A stretch of 64,000 bases of DNA from Streptomyces caelestis (GTDB lineage: Bacteria > Actinomycetota > Actinomycetes > Streptomycetales > Streptomycetaceae), in assembly GCF_001279005.1 (NCBI RefSeq), contig NZ_LGCN01000220.1, forward strand, positions 1 to 64,000. The letters are read 5' to 3'. Each line of letters begins with the position of its first letter. Position 1 is the stretch's first letter. Shown here in pieces: positions 17,390-25,864 of the stretch. Position numbers and translations under genes: made by a program. The notes under the pieces are model-generated. The model was given only the letters and a program-made list of their open reading frames with translations, had not been told where the DNA came from and searched no databases.

Positions 17390-18036
17390 GCGGCATCGTG
17401 CTGATGTCCGACCGCAGGGTGGCCGCGATCGCCCTTCAGGAGTGCGGCGAAAACCTCGTCGACGTCCGCGTGCATGGTGTGAGGGCCGACGACCGCAGAC
17501 ACGACGAGGCCGGGGCCTACGCACACGTCCGGCAAGGGGTCCTCACGCGGCTGCTGCACGCGCGGTCGCTGCTGCCCACCGGCGTGCGGCTGCTGTTCAT
17601 CGAGGGCTACCGGCCGCTTGCCTTGCAGAGACGGTACTTCGAGGAGTACTCCGGCCGGCTCGCCCGGGCCCATCCGGACTGGCAGGCCGCCGAGCTCCGC
17701 GAGGCGGCCGGCCGCTTCGTGTCTCCCCCGGAGATCGCGCCGCACTCCGCCGGCGCGGCCGTCGATGTGACGCTCATCGACCACGCGGGCCGTGAGCTGG
17801 ACATGGGCACGCGCGTCAACGCCGACCCCGAGGAATCGAACGGCGCCTGCTACACCGACGCCCCCGGGCTCAGCACCCGGGCGCGGACGAACCGGGCCAC
17901 CCTCAAGGCCGTGCTGTCGGCGGCCGGACTGGTCAACTACCCGACCGAGTGGTGGCACTGGAGCTTCGGCGACCGGTACTGGGCGCTGCAGACCCGGCAG
18001 CCTGCCGCCTGCTACGGCCCTGTCGAACCGCCGTGA
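17386..18036 (+). CDS. D-Ala-D-Ala dipeptidase-like M15 metallopeptidase (VanX family)
   Basis: The 216-aa protein has the VanX signature: substrate arginine in EGYRP, zinc ligands in PHSAGAAVDVTLID and the EWWHW motif with catalytic Glu and third zinc His. The start overlaps the GNAT-NUDIX stop. VanX enzymes cleave D-Ala-D-Ala; many actinobacterial homologues instead tailor peptides or recycle wall fragments. No VanH/VanA genes are present, so glycopeptide resistance is not indicated. Coupling to a GNAT-NUDIX protein suggests a small detoxification or self-resistance operon (inference). Confidence 0.82.
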   Translation: MSGIVLMSDRRVAAIALQECGENLVDVRVHGVRADDRRHDEAGAYAHVRQGVLTRLLHARSLLPTGVRLLFIEGYRPLALQRRYFEEYSGRLARAHPDWQAAELREAAGRFVSPPEIAPHSAGAAVDVTLIDHAGRELDMGTRVNADPEESNGACYTDAPGLSTRARTNRATLKAVLSAAGLVNYPTEWWHWSFGDRYWALQTRQPAACYGPVEPP

Positions 18037-18223
18037 CAGCACACCACCCGGCTTGTGTCGCCCGGACCGGACACGGGGTGCACGAAGGAGCGGACGCCGT
18101 AGAACGCCGATCAGGCCAACTCGTGAGCCCCACCGCCCACGCGGTCACCGCCGGGCGGCCCAGCACTTCGTCGGGCCCCGGTCACCGGCCGCACCGGCGG
18201 CGCCGGCCACCGTACGGTTCGGG

Positions 18224-18949
18224 TCAATGTTCTGCGGACCGGGCGGTCAGCCTGTCTCTGGCCGTGCGCGCCGACAGGCGCGGTTCGGACGCGGGCGCAT
18301 TGCCGCCGGAGGGGCGCGTGACGGCTGTCGGCCGCGCCGGGATCCGACAGGATCGCGGATCCCGTTGAAGCGAGGGCAAGATCAACTGCCACCAGTCGGG
18401 GAGGCGGCCGGTAAGGGCATGAGGGCCCTCCAGCGCCTCCGTGAGCGTGCAGAATCCGAAGAAGGCCCGGACCAGGGTGCGGGCGGCGGCGGCCGGGTGG
18501 ACATCAGCGGCCAGCTGGCCCCTGGCCCGGGCCTGGGCGAGCAGACGTGTGGCTGCGGTCGTCCAGAGAACGAAGGGGTCGGGAAGATCCACGTTGATGG
18601 TGTGGCGCTCAGCCCACAAACGGGCACCCGCGCGCGTCAGGGGGTCTTCGGCAAGGGCGCGGGCGATCTCGTGGCTCAGTGCGACGAGGCGCTCCAGCGG
18701 CGGCACGCTCTGGTCGCCGTACCGCGTGACGAGGCTCGGCCAGGCCGCGAAGCCGTCCTGGACGACAGCCAAGGCGATGCCTTCCTTGCTGGCGTAGTGG
18801 AAGTAGACGGATCCGCTGGTTCGGCCGGACCGGGCGCTTATGTCGTTGACGCTCGTGCCCGCGTAACCCTGCTGGGCGAAGAGGCAGGCGGCTGCCTCCA
18901 GGAGTGATCTGCGGGTTGCTCTGGCCCGTTCCTGCAAGATCTCGTGCAC
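18224..18949 (-). CDS. TetR-family regulator resembling gamma-butyrolactone receptors (ScbR/ArpA type)
   Basis: The 241-aa protein (GTG start at 18949; the upstream in-frame extension is implausible) has a TetR helix-turn-helix (RRSLLEAAACLFAQQGYAGT then SGRTSGSVYFHYASKEGIAL) and a ligand domain ending in a FFGFCTLTEAL block typical of autoregulator receptors. About 30 C-terminal residues are Pro/Arg-rich and may be disordered. No butyrolactone synthase (AfsA type) lies nearby, so it may be a pseudo-receptor. It is convergent with the VanX-like gene. A role for the SARP cluster 19 kb away is possible but unproven. Confidence 0.75.
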   Translation of the reverse strand: MHEILQERARATRRSLLEAAACLFAQQGYAGTSVNDISARSGRTSGSVYFHYASKEGIALAVVQDGFAAWPSLVTRYGDQSVPPLERLVALSHEIARALAEDPLTRAGARLWAERHTINVDLPDPFVLWTTAATRLLAQARARGQLAADVHPAAAARTLVRAFFGFCTLTEALEGPHALTGRLPDWWQLILPSLQRDPRSCRIPARPTAVTRPSGGNAPASEPRLSARTARDRLTARSAEH

Positions 18950-19477
18950 CTCAGTTCGGCTCCGTAGTGAACGACCCAGAATGTAGTGCGCCCGCGTACG
19001 CCTGGAGCAATGAACCGTCAGCCTCGCGCGATGATTGCGCATTTCTTTCGAATCTGAACACCCACGAGTGGAAATTGGCTTCCCAGGTGCCGCTCCTGGT
19101 TCGCCGGCCGAATCCCTCGACGCATGGCGACGTGTGATTCCCCGCCGTGCACATATGCCGCAACTCGCTTCCGACAGAGCATTAATGACATCTCGTCAGA
19201 AATCTCAGGACGGTTGGCCGCGGTGACCGCCTACACCTTGATCGCCTGGCGGTCGAGTACTCGAAGTGGTGATTGCATCGCTTTTCCGGGCCTAAATATC
19301 GTAGTCGTCACAATGTTTTCTCTTTGCGGCTGATGCCCTGAAATACGAGCCGTCCTGCCGGCCGAACCGTCGGCGGAACGCCGGCTTTCCCGCGGCCCGT
19401 CATCGAGGACCGCACCACCTCACCCCGCGGTCCCACGACTCGCGTGACCGCCCCGCCCTCTCCCCCAGGAGGCCACC
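18950..19477. other. 528-bp intergenic stretch, partly AT-richer than its surroundings
   Basis: It holds the TetR promoter on one side and the HAD-gene promoter on the other. Positions about 19020-19340 are noticeably richer in A/T than the flanks (for example around 19285-19330), yet no ORF with conserved blocks is visible. GTAGTG occurs twice, 19 bp apart, at 18964 and 18983. Confidence 0.4.
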
Positions 19478-20266
19478 GTGACGCCGACGCTCCAAGCCCT
19501 GTCGAACTGGTCGCCCGAGGCCATCGTCTTCGACTGCGACGGCACGCTGATGGACACAGAACGTCATTGGCAGGATGCGCGTAACCGCGCCTTCCGTGAG
19601 TTCGGTCTGCTGCCCCCGCCGGGCTTCGCCGAACGCGCCAAGGGCGTGCACTACGTCGACTGCGGCCGCCTGATGGCCGAGGAGACGAACAAGCCCGAAC
19701 TGGCCGCGGGCCTGACCGCGGCGCTGCTCGGACACTTCCTGTCCCTTGTGGCGGAGGACCCGCTGACGATGCCGGGCGCCTGCGAGATCGTACGTCTCCT
19801 CTCCGGGCGGCTGCCGCTGGCCGTGGCCAGCAACTGCCCGCTCGAGGTGGTGGAGGAGAGTCTCGGCCGCGCCGGACTGCGCCGCCACTTCCGCCACGTC
19901 GTCGTGCCCACGGTGCCGCCGGGGGAGCCCGCCGCACCGAAGCCGGTGAAGGGCGGCGAGCGCTCGAAGGCGGTGAGGCCCAAGCCGTGGCCCGACGTGT
20001 ACACCACGGCGGCAGGTCTGTGCGGAGTCCTCCCGGAAGCCGCGCTGGCGGTCGAGGACTCCCTCACGGGGATCGAGTCGGCGTGGCGTGCCGGCCTGCG
20101 GGTGCTCGGCGTGGGCCCGCTGCCGGACGGCGGGAACACCGGGCATGCCGATGCCTGGGTCATGGCTCTGGATCGCCGGGAGGTGCTGGAGTGGGTGCGG
20201 GGCTGGCGGCGCACCTCGCCATCGGACGCCGGACAGGACGACGAACGCGACGAACCGTTCCCGTGA
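19478..20266 (+). CDS. HAD-superfamily phosphatase (beta-phosphoglucomutase/GS1-like subclass)
   Basis: The 262-aa protein contains HAD motif I VFDCDGTLMDTE (nucleophile Asp and acid Asp), motif II VASNCP, a motif III Lys in RPKPWPDVY, and motif IV VEDSLTGIESA. The cap is helical and inserted after motif I. The GTG start follows GGAGG. Members dephosphorylate sugar phosphates or act as phosphomutases. It stands alone between a regulator and an IS remnant. A segment of about 20 residues (PAAPKPVKGGERSK) before motif III is longer than usual. Confidence 0.8.
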   Translation: MTPTLQALSNWSPEAIVFDCDGTLMDTERHWQDARNRAFREFGLLPPPGFAERAKGVHYVDCGRLMAEETNKPELAAGLTAALLGHFLSLVAEDPLTMPGACEIVRLLSGRLPLAVASNCPLEVVEESLGRAGLRRHFRHVVVPTVPPGEPAAPKPVKGGERSKAVRPKPWPDVYTTAAGLCGVLPEAALAVEDSLTGIESAWRAGLRVLGVGPLPDGGNTGHADAWVMALDRREVLEWVRGWRRTSPSDAGQDDERDEPFP

Positions 20267-20359
20267 ACCGAGTCGGAGACGCGTCGTCGGTTCGGTGCGA
20301 GTCGTCCGGGTCCGGGGATTCCGCCGTCGTCGGTGACCGGTGCCCGTAGGGCCGTGCCG

Positions 20360-20765
20360 GAGGGCCGGGTGCGTCGTCGCTCGACGATCCAGGCGCCGGC
20401 CTTGTGGTCGCGGATCGTGCTGGAGTGCGCCGAGGGGCACTCGATCATGGAGGTGTCACGGCGGCTGGGCGCCTCCGCTGACACGGTCCGCACCCGGCGG
20501 CGGCGCTTCCTGGAACGCGGCATGGACGGCCTGTGTGACGAGCCGCCGCCCGGTGCCCCACGGAAGATCACCGATGCGGACGTCGAGCGGGTCGTCGTCA
20601 AGACGCTGGAGGAGAAACCGAAGAACGCCACCCACTGGTCGGCCAGGCCCGCCGGCGACCACGGGCACGTCCCGGTCCGCGATCTCGCGGATCCGGCGGG
20701 CGTTCGCCCTGGCCCCGCACCGGACGCAGACGTCTGCGCTGTCCACGGACCCGTCGTCCGGCGGC
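20360..20765 (+). mobile_element. Second decayed IS630-family transposase fragment
   Basis: The plus strand reads SRIVLECAEGHSIMEVSRRL, FLERGMDGLCDEPPPGAPRK and VVVKTLEEKPKNATHWSARP, then shifts frame to AISRIRRAFALAPHRTQTSA and LSTDPS before stopping. This is the N-terminal helix-turn-helix half of an IS630 transposase; the DDE domain is missing. It differs in sequence from the 14.3-15.0 kb copy and lies in the opposite orientation. Confidence 0.75.
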
Positions 20766-20792
20766 GCCCGGCCATCGACCGGGAGACCGCCG

Positions 20793-22022
20793 CTACAAGG
20801 CGTCCAGCACCTGCCGCACCACTGTGCGGGGGTCTGCGTGCGGATTGGCGGCTACCGACCGCAGCCAGCGCTGTCCGTCGATGTCCGCCGTGCTGACCCA
20901 GGCAGCATCCAACCGGCCGTGCACTGCTTCGGTGTCGCGGTCAGCCGGCCGCCAGTTTACGACTCCGGTGCGCGGAGGCCGCCACAGGGTGAGACGGGGT
21001 TCGGCGGCGACCAGAGCCGCGAGGGAGTCCGCGGTGGCCAGACAGGCGTCGATGCGCTCGGTGATTCCACGGGCGCCCCAGGCGAGCAGCGTGACAGCGA
21101 GGGGAAGAACCGAGGCTCCTCTGGAACCCAGCAGTCCGACGTTCGGCGCAGCCAGGTACCCCCCGCCGAAACTGATCACTCGATGTGCCTCGGCGGCTCT
21201 GGCGAAGAGCACCATGGCGCTGCCCTTGGGCTGGAAGAACCACTTGTGCAGTGAGATGCCGACCGAGTCGGCCAGGTCCATCCCTTCCAGCACCTCGGCA
21301 CGCGAGGAGAAACGCAGTGCCCCGGCCCATGCGGCGTCCACGTGACGCCAGGCCGCGCCCCGGCCGGCGGTCAGCGCGTCCACTGCGCCGGTGGCGACCG
21401 TCCCGGCGGTCAGCACCAGCACGCTGCGCGACAGGTCGTCGGGGAGCAAGTCCTCGCGCAGCCTCTGCCGATCGTCGACGGGCACCTGGAGACAGTCCAT
21501 GCCCAGGACACGGGCGGCCTTGGCGACACTCAGATGCGCAGCCGAGGAGGCGATCACCTGCGTCGCACCCGTCAGTTCCCTGGCCGCCCACAGCGCGGTG
21601 AGGTTGGCGATGGTGGAGCCCGGTACGAAGTGGCCCCCGTCCATGCCGTATGCGGAGGCCATCCACCGCATCACCCGCTCCTCCAGCGCACGCGCCGCGG
21701 GAGCGGTGTCCGGGTGCAGGAGATTCTGGTTGGTCGCCGCTGCCCACATCGCGGCCGCCCAGGCGTGCCACGGCGTGGGAGGGTCCATGTGGGCGAAGAA
21801 GCCCGGATGGTCGAGGCGGCTGGCCTTCTCGAACGCCATGGACGACAGCGCGTCGAGCGCGGCGTCTCCGCCGATGCCGTCCTGGGGCAGTTCATCCGGC
21901 AGCGCGGCTGTCGTATCCGGGGCGACGTGCGGTACTCCCGGATTCCGCAGCTCGCGCAGCAGTGTGTGCACCGCGCGGATCAGTCCCGATTCGTCCGGAA
22001 GGAAATCACTGTCGAAATTCAT
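20793..22022 (-). CDS. PLP-dependent group II amino-acid decarboxylase
   Basis: The 409-aa protein matches the glutamate/aromatic/diaminobutyrate decarboxylase family: substrate loop HPGFFAHMDPPTPWHAW, catalytic block WRHVDAAWAGAL and PLP lysine in ISLHKWFFQPKG (Lys260). The ATG at 22022 is chosen because family similarity starts there; a longer frame upstream runs into another gene. It is shorter than most relatives (about 450-500 aa). It lies at the end of a long run of minus-strand genes that includes diaminopropionate synthesis, so a diamino acid or derivative is a reasonable but unproven substrate. Confidence 0.82.
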   Translation of the reverse strand: MNFDSDFLPDESGLIRAVHTLLRELRNPGVPHVAPDTTAALPDELPQDGIGGDAALDALSSMAFEKASRLDHPGFFAHMDPPTPWHAWAAAMWAAATNQNLLHPDTAPAARALEERVMRWMASAYGMDGGHFVPGSTIANLTALWAARELTGATQVIASSAAHLSVAKAARVLGMDCLQVPVDDRQRLREDLLPDDLSRSVLVLTAGTVATGAVDALTAGRGAAWRHVDAAWAGALRFSSRAEVLEGMDLADSVGISLHKWFFQPKGSAMVLFARAAEAHRVISFGGGYLAAPNVGLLGSRGASVLPLAVTLLAWGARGITERIDACLATADSLAALVAAEPRLTLWRPPRTGVVNWRPADRDTEAVHGRLDAAWVSTADIDGQRWLRSVAANPHADPRTVVRQVLDAL

Positions 22023-22534
22023 GGTCACTGAACGCTTTCGTCCTGTGGTTCGCGGGTGAGGGCGGCCGGCGGTCGGGGTCCGTGACGCGGCGGGGCTCCT
22101 GGCCGCCGCGGCCGGTGTCCTCACTCGCCGACGTCTCGGCACAGCAGCCCTGTCGGTCCCGTATCGTGCCACGCCCGAAGGTGCGAGCCGAGCTCGCGCG
22201 GGTGCGCCTGCGCGAGCACGAGACGCCGGCCCGGGTCGCGGCAGGGGCTCGGCGTCCCCACCGCCGGCCGATACGTGAACGAGACGGCCGGACTCCTCGC
22301 CGAGTGTGCTCCGAGCCCGCATGGGGCGCTGCGCGGGTGCCCGCGGTCGTCGTGAACGACGCTCCGCGCGCCGTCGGGAGCATCCCCGCGGGCGCGGGGG
22401 CAGTGTGCCGGGAAGAGGCGCTCGATGCCGTCGACGCACCGGTCGGCGAAGACCTCCCGTCGATGCGGTCCGGTAGCGCGCGACGGGTGCGGGGGCCGGG
22501 GTCCTCCTCCGCGTGAGCGGCGCCCGCCGCCCCT
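22023..22534. other. 512-bp gap holding a possible IS5-type transposase scrap
   Basis: Around 22180-22320 on the plus strand one frame reads ELARVRLREHETPARVAAG and another continues LGVPTAGRYVNETAGLLAE, reminiscent of the helix-turn-helix segment of IS5-family transposases (...VSTAWRYVNET...LLA). The rest is noise. The gap separates the decarboxylase from the upstream M24 gene, so the two are probably separate transcripts. Confidence 0.4.
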
Positions 22535-23221
22535 TCACAAGTCCAGGAGATCCTCGTAGAACCCGCCGAAGCCGCCGCGTCGATCGATCAGGTGGATCTC
22601 CAGGATCCAGTGGCAGACCCGGCCCGAGCTGTCCCGTCGGCGCAGCGGCAGGTCGTTGCCGGGCGTGATGTACGAGTGGACGAGCGCGTCCTTGAGACGC
22701 TCGTGCGGGAATTCCCCCACCAGGTGCCCGGCGTGCCAGCCGCCCAGCTCCCACCCGGAATCCCGGGCCAGCCGATCGATCTCCGCGTACAGACGCGCCG
22801 CCGTCAGCTCCGGATGGCTGTCGAAGAAGCGCCTGCCCTCGGCGAACAGACCGGGGAGGGCATCGCGGAGCCGCAGCCGGGCGGCGTCGTCGCCGAGTAC
22901 GTACGTGCGCCCGAAGTCGGCTTCCCACTGTTCGAAGATCGGCCCGAAGTCCACGAAGGCGATGTCGTCGGCGCCGATCACCCGGTCGGGCGGATTGTCC
23001 TCGTACGGCCTGAGGGTGTTCGCCCCGCACCGCACGATCCGCTTGTGCCAGTACCGGGTGGTGCCGAACAGGTCGTGCGCCAGGTCCCGGACCTCGTCGC
23101 TGACGGTGCGCTCCCGCTTGCCGGGCGCGATCAGTCCTCGGGCGCTCACCTCGGTGAACAGTTCGACGGCCTGTGCCCGGGCTTCCAGCAGGCGTGTCGT
23201 ACGGACGGACTCGTCGAGCAT
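22535..23221 (-). CDS. M24-family (creatinase/prolidase-fold) metallopeptidase-like protein
   Basis: The 228-aa protein carries the pita-bread metal-ligand pattern: VDFGPIFEQWEADFGRTY (two acidic ligands), a central His in WHAGHLVGEFPHE, and a late Glu in HWILEIHLID. The ATG at 23221 is 7 nt after GAGG; a GTG four codons upstream is possible. It starts 21 nt after the FAD oxidoreductase stop, so it is probably last in the nitrate operon. M24 proteins include aminopeptidase P, prolidase and non-peptidase creatinase. No link to nitrate metabolism is known to me. Confidence 0.78.
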   Translation of the reverse strand: MLDESVRTTRLLEARAQAVELFTEVSARGLIAPGKRERTVSDEVRDLAHDLFGTTRYWHKRIVRCGANTLRPYEDNPPDRVIGADDIAFVDFGPIFEQWEADFGRTYVLGDDAARLRLRDALPGLFAEGRRFFDSHPELTAARLYAEIDRLARDSGWELGGWHAGHLVGEFPHERLKDALVHSYITPGNDLPLRRRDSSGRVCHWILEIHLIDRRGGFGGFYEDLLDL

Positions 23222-23242
23222 GGGTGTCCTCACAGGTTTCGG

Positions 23243-24454
23243 CTAGAACGACGGATCGGGGAACAGCACGCGCTCCAGGTCGGCGGCCGGCGGCCGGCCG
23301 ACCCGGGCCGCCAGGTCGGCCCGGGAGCCCGTCTCCCCCGCGAGGATGCCACCGAGCAGGACTCCCGTGTCCCGGCACAGGAAGACTTTGGCATAGCGGG
23401 AGACGCTTTCCCGAAAGGTCATCTCAACGGCGCCGTCCTCGCCCGACGTACTCCCGAACGTCGCCACATGGACGCCGAGCAGTTTCAGTTCGGTGGAAGT
23501 GTCCATGGCGCCGAGCGGCTCGTCGGGACGGCCTGTCAGCTGACGGGCGACGCTCCGCGCCATCCGGTATCCCGGCGCGACCAGGCCATGACAGCGTCCC
23601 CGTACGGCCGCGCACTCCCCGACGGCCCAGACGCGGTCGTCCGAGGTCCGGCAGAGTGCGTCCGTGAGGTACCCGCCGCGGTCACCGAGCCGCAGGGCCG
23701 GGGTGACCGGCAGGTCGTCCCGGGGGCGCACCCCGGCTGCGAAGACGACCAGGTCGGCGTCGAGGACGGTGCCGTCGCCGAGGGTGACGGACCGTACCGC
23801 GCCGTGCGCCCCGGCGTTCACTGCCGTGACCGTGGTACCGCAGTGCAGGCGCAGGCCCAGGCGATCGGCCCCGTGCCGCAGGACGTGTGCGGCCTCCGTG
23901 TCGAGCTGGGCCGGCATCAGATGGGGTGCCGCCTCCACGAGATGGGGCCGCATTCCCAGCAACTGCAGTCCCTGCGCCGCCTCCAGCCCCAGCAGACCGC
24001 CGCCGACGACGACCGCGGGCCGTCCCGGCCGGACCGCGGCACGCAACGCATCGGTGTCCTCCAGCGTCCGCTGGACGAAGCAGTTGCCGTGTTCCCGGCC
24101 CGGCACGGGCGGGACGAACGGACGCGAACCGGTGGCCAGCACCAATGCGTCGTACGGGAGCACGTCGCCGTCGGCCGTCCGCACCGTGCGTGCCCGCCGA
24201 TCGACATGAACAGCCGTCGTCGCGGAGCGCACTTCGATCCGTGGATCCGCCAGGAACTCGTGCGCGACGAGGCTGAGCTCCGCCCGACTGCGGCCTCCGA
24301 GGTAGGCGGACAGCCGCACACGGTCGTAGGCCGGCTCCCGTTCCTCGCCCAGCACGACCACCCGCCACCGGCGATCCCGGTCCAGCTCGCGGAGTGTGTC
24401 CACGAGCCGATGACCGACCATCCCGTGCCCGATCACGACCAGGGTGGCTGTCAT
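23243..24454 (-). CDS. FAD/NAD(P)H oxidoreductase resembling the N-terminal half of nitrite reductase NirB
   Basis: The 403-aa protein has an FAD-binding Rossmann motif (VVIGHGMVGHRLVD), the ATGSRPFVPP block, a second NAD-binding GGGLLGLEAAQGLQLLG motif and WAVGECAAVRG. It looks like the flavin half of NirB without the siroheme/4Fe-4S half, so it cannot itself reduce nitrite. It probably feeds electrons from NAD(P)H to the nitrate reductase. It overlaps the preceding gene by 4 nt (ATGA). Confidence 0.82.
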   Translation of the reverse strand: MTATLVVIGHGMVGHRLVDTLRELDRDRRWRVVVLGEEREPAYDRVRLSAYLGGRSRAELSLVAHEFLADPRIEVRSATTAVHVDRRARTVRTADGDVLPYDALVLATGSRPFVPPVPGREHGNCFVQRTLEDTDALRAAVRPGRPAVVVGGGLLGLEAAQGLQLLGMRPHLVEAAPHLMPAQLDTEAAHVLRHGADRLGLRLHCGTTVTAVNAGAHGAVRSVTLGDGTVLDADLVVFAAGVRPRDDLPVTPALRLGDRGGYLTDALCRTSDDRVWAVGECAAVRGRCHGLVAPGYRMARSVARQLTGRPDEPLGAMDTSTELKLLGVHVATFGSTSGEDGAVEMTFRESVSRYAKVFLCRDTGVLLGGILAGETGSRADLAARVGRPPAADLERVLFPDPSF

Positions 24455-25860
24455 GGTGTCGGCTCCAGTTCCCGTCCGACGGCGTCCGCCCAGCCCGCGC
24501 AGAGCCTTTCCACCCGCTCGGTGCAACCGCCGCAGCCTGTGGTGGCACGGGTGACCCGAACCAGAGCGGGAACGGTCCGAGCGCCGAGTTCCCAGGCGTC
24601 GGCGAGCTGTCGCCGGGAGACCTGGTTGCACAGACACACGAGGGAGTCCGCCCGGCCGTCGTCCTCGGCCGGAGGGAGGTGCGACCGGATACCGAGAAGG
24701 AGGCTCAGCCGGTCGGAGGGGACGGGCAGGCCGCGCCGGTGCAGATGGCTGACAGCGGCGATCGCCTCCGGCAGGCCGAGCAGCACGGCGGCGGCGATCC
24801 GGTCGCCGTCCAGCGCCAGCCGCGCGTGGCGCCGGCCCGCCGGGTCGAGCAGGCCGACGGTCCGGATGCCGCTCCGCCGGAAGGCGGCGAGCGGCCCGAC
24901 GCACGCGACGTCCACGGCATGAGTGCGCAGGCGCAGAACGGCGGGAGTGGGCCGGTGCGCCGCCTCACGGCCCGTCAGCACCGCGGCCAGGGTGTCGGCT
25001 TGCGCGAGCGCGGACTCATGGCCCGCCACAGTGCGCCCCGCGTGCTCGGCACAGTCCCCGATGGCGTGGACGCGGCTGTCACTGGTGCGCAGCGCGTCGT
25101 CCACGACGATCCCGTGGTGCACCCTGATGCCGGCCGCGCGGGCGAGCCGGACCTCGGGTTCCACGCCGGTGCACAGCACCAGGCTGTCGGCCGCCGTCTC
25201 GGTGCCGTCGTCGAGCAGCAGGCGGCCCGGCTCGCGGCGTACGGCCCTGCGCCCGCCGAGGACCTCGACCCCGGCCTCCTGCAGCCGTGCGGTCAGCAGT
25301 GCCGCGCCGGTGCCGCCGAGGCGTTCGTGCAGCGGGTGGGGGCCGGAGCAGACCAGAGTGGTCGCGGTGCCCCGCAGGGCCAGCGCGCTCGCCGTCTCCA
25401 CGCCGAGTGGTCCGCCTCCGAGGACCGTCACGGCTGTGCCCTGTATGCGGTCGCAGTCGGTGACCTCGCGCAGTGTGGTGACGCCCGGCGCGAGCCGCCC
25501 TGTCCGGTCGCTCGCCCCGGGGAGCGGGGGGATCACCGGGCGGGCGCCGCAGGCGAGCACGAGGACGTCGTAGGGGTGCGCGGTGACGGTGTCGCCTTGC
25601 CGGGCGTGCACCACGCGGCGGGCGGTGTCGACGGCGGTCGCGACGGCTCCGGTCAGCACACGGGCGCCGTGCTCGGGTTCCGGGCGGAGCATGCCGGCCT
25701 CGAGCCGGCCCTGCAGCACGGTGGTCAGTAACGGACGGTGCTGGACGGGGTGGTGCTCCGCGGACAGCACGGTCACGGTTCCGTCGTGCCCGTGGCGCCG
25801 CAGCCCGCGCAGCAGTCGATGGGTGGCCGGACCATGGCCGATGACGAGGATGTGGCTCAC
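24451..25860 (-). CDS. FAD oxidoreductase with C-terminal BFD-like [2Fe-2S] domain (NasB-like electron donor)
   Basis: The 469-aa protein has the FAD motif (ILVIGHGPATHRLLRGL), a LACGARPVIPP block, an NAD motif (VLGGGPLGVETASAL) and HAIGDCAEH. The last 60 residues form a bacterioferritin-associated-ferredoxin-like domain with CLCNQVSRRQL and TTGCGGC, supplying four cysteines for a [2Fe-2S] cluster. This matches assimilatory nitrate reductase electron-transfer subunits. The GTG start lies 4 nt after the nitrate reductase stop. Confidence 0.85.
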   Translation of the reverse strand: MSHILVIGHGPATHRLLRGLRRHGHDGTVTVLSAEHHPVQHRPLLTTVLQGRLEAGMLRPEPEHGARVLTGAVATAVDTARRVVHARQGDTVTAHPYDVLVLACGARPVIPPLPGASDRTGRLAPGVTTLREVTDCDRIQGTAVTVLGGGPLGVETASALALRGTATTLVCSGPHPLHERLGGTGAALLTARLQEAGVEVLGGRRAVRREPGRLLLDDGTETAADSLVLCTGVEPEVRLARAAGIRVHHGIVVDDALRTSDSRVHAIGDCAEHAGRTVAGHESALAQADTLAAVLTGREAAHRPTPAVLRLRTHAVDVACVGPLAAFRRSGIRTVGLLDPAGRRHARLALDGDRIAAAVLLGLPEAIAAVSHLHRRGLPVPSDRLSLLLGIRSHLPPAEDDGRADSLVCLCNQVSRRQLADAWELGARTVPALVRVTRATTGCGGCTERVERLCAGWADAVGRELEPTP

Positions 25861-25864
25861 GGCG

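Noticed and set aside
17386..18036. A vancomycin-resistance locus
   Set aside because: Only a VanX-like enzyme is present. There is no VanH, VanA or VanRS gene nearby.
20793..23378. An 861-codon frame joining the decarboxylase to upstream DNA
   Set aside because: Decarboxylase similarity begins at the ATG at 22022. The upstream part is antisense-like and overlaps the M24 gene in another frame.
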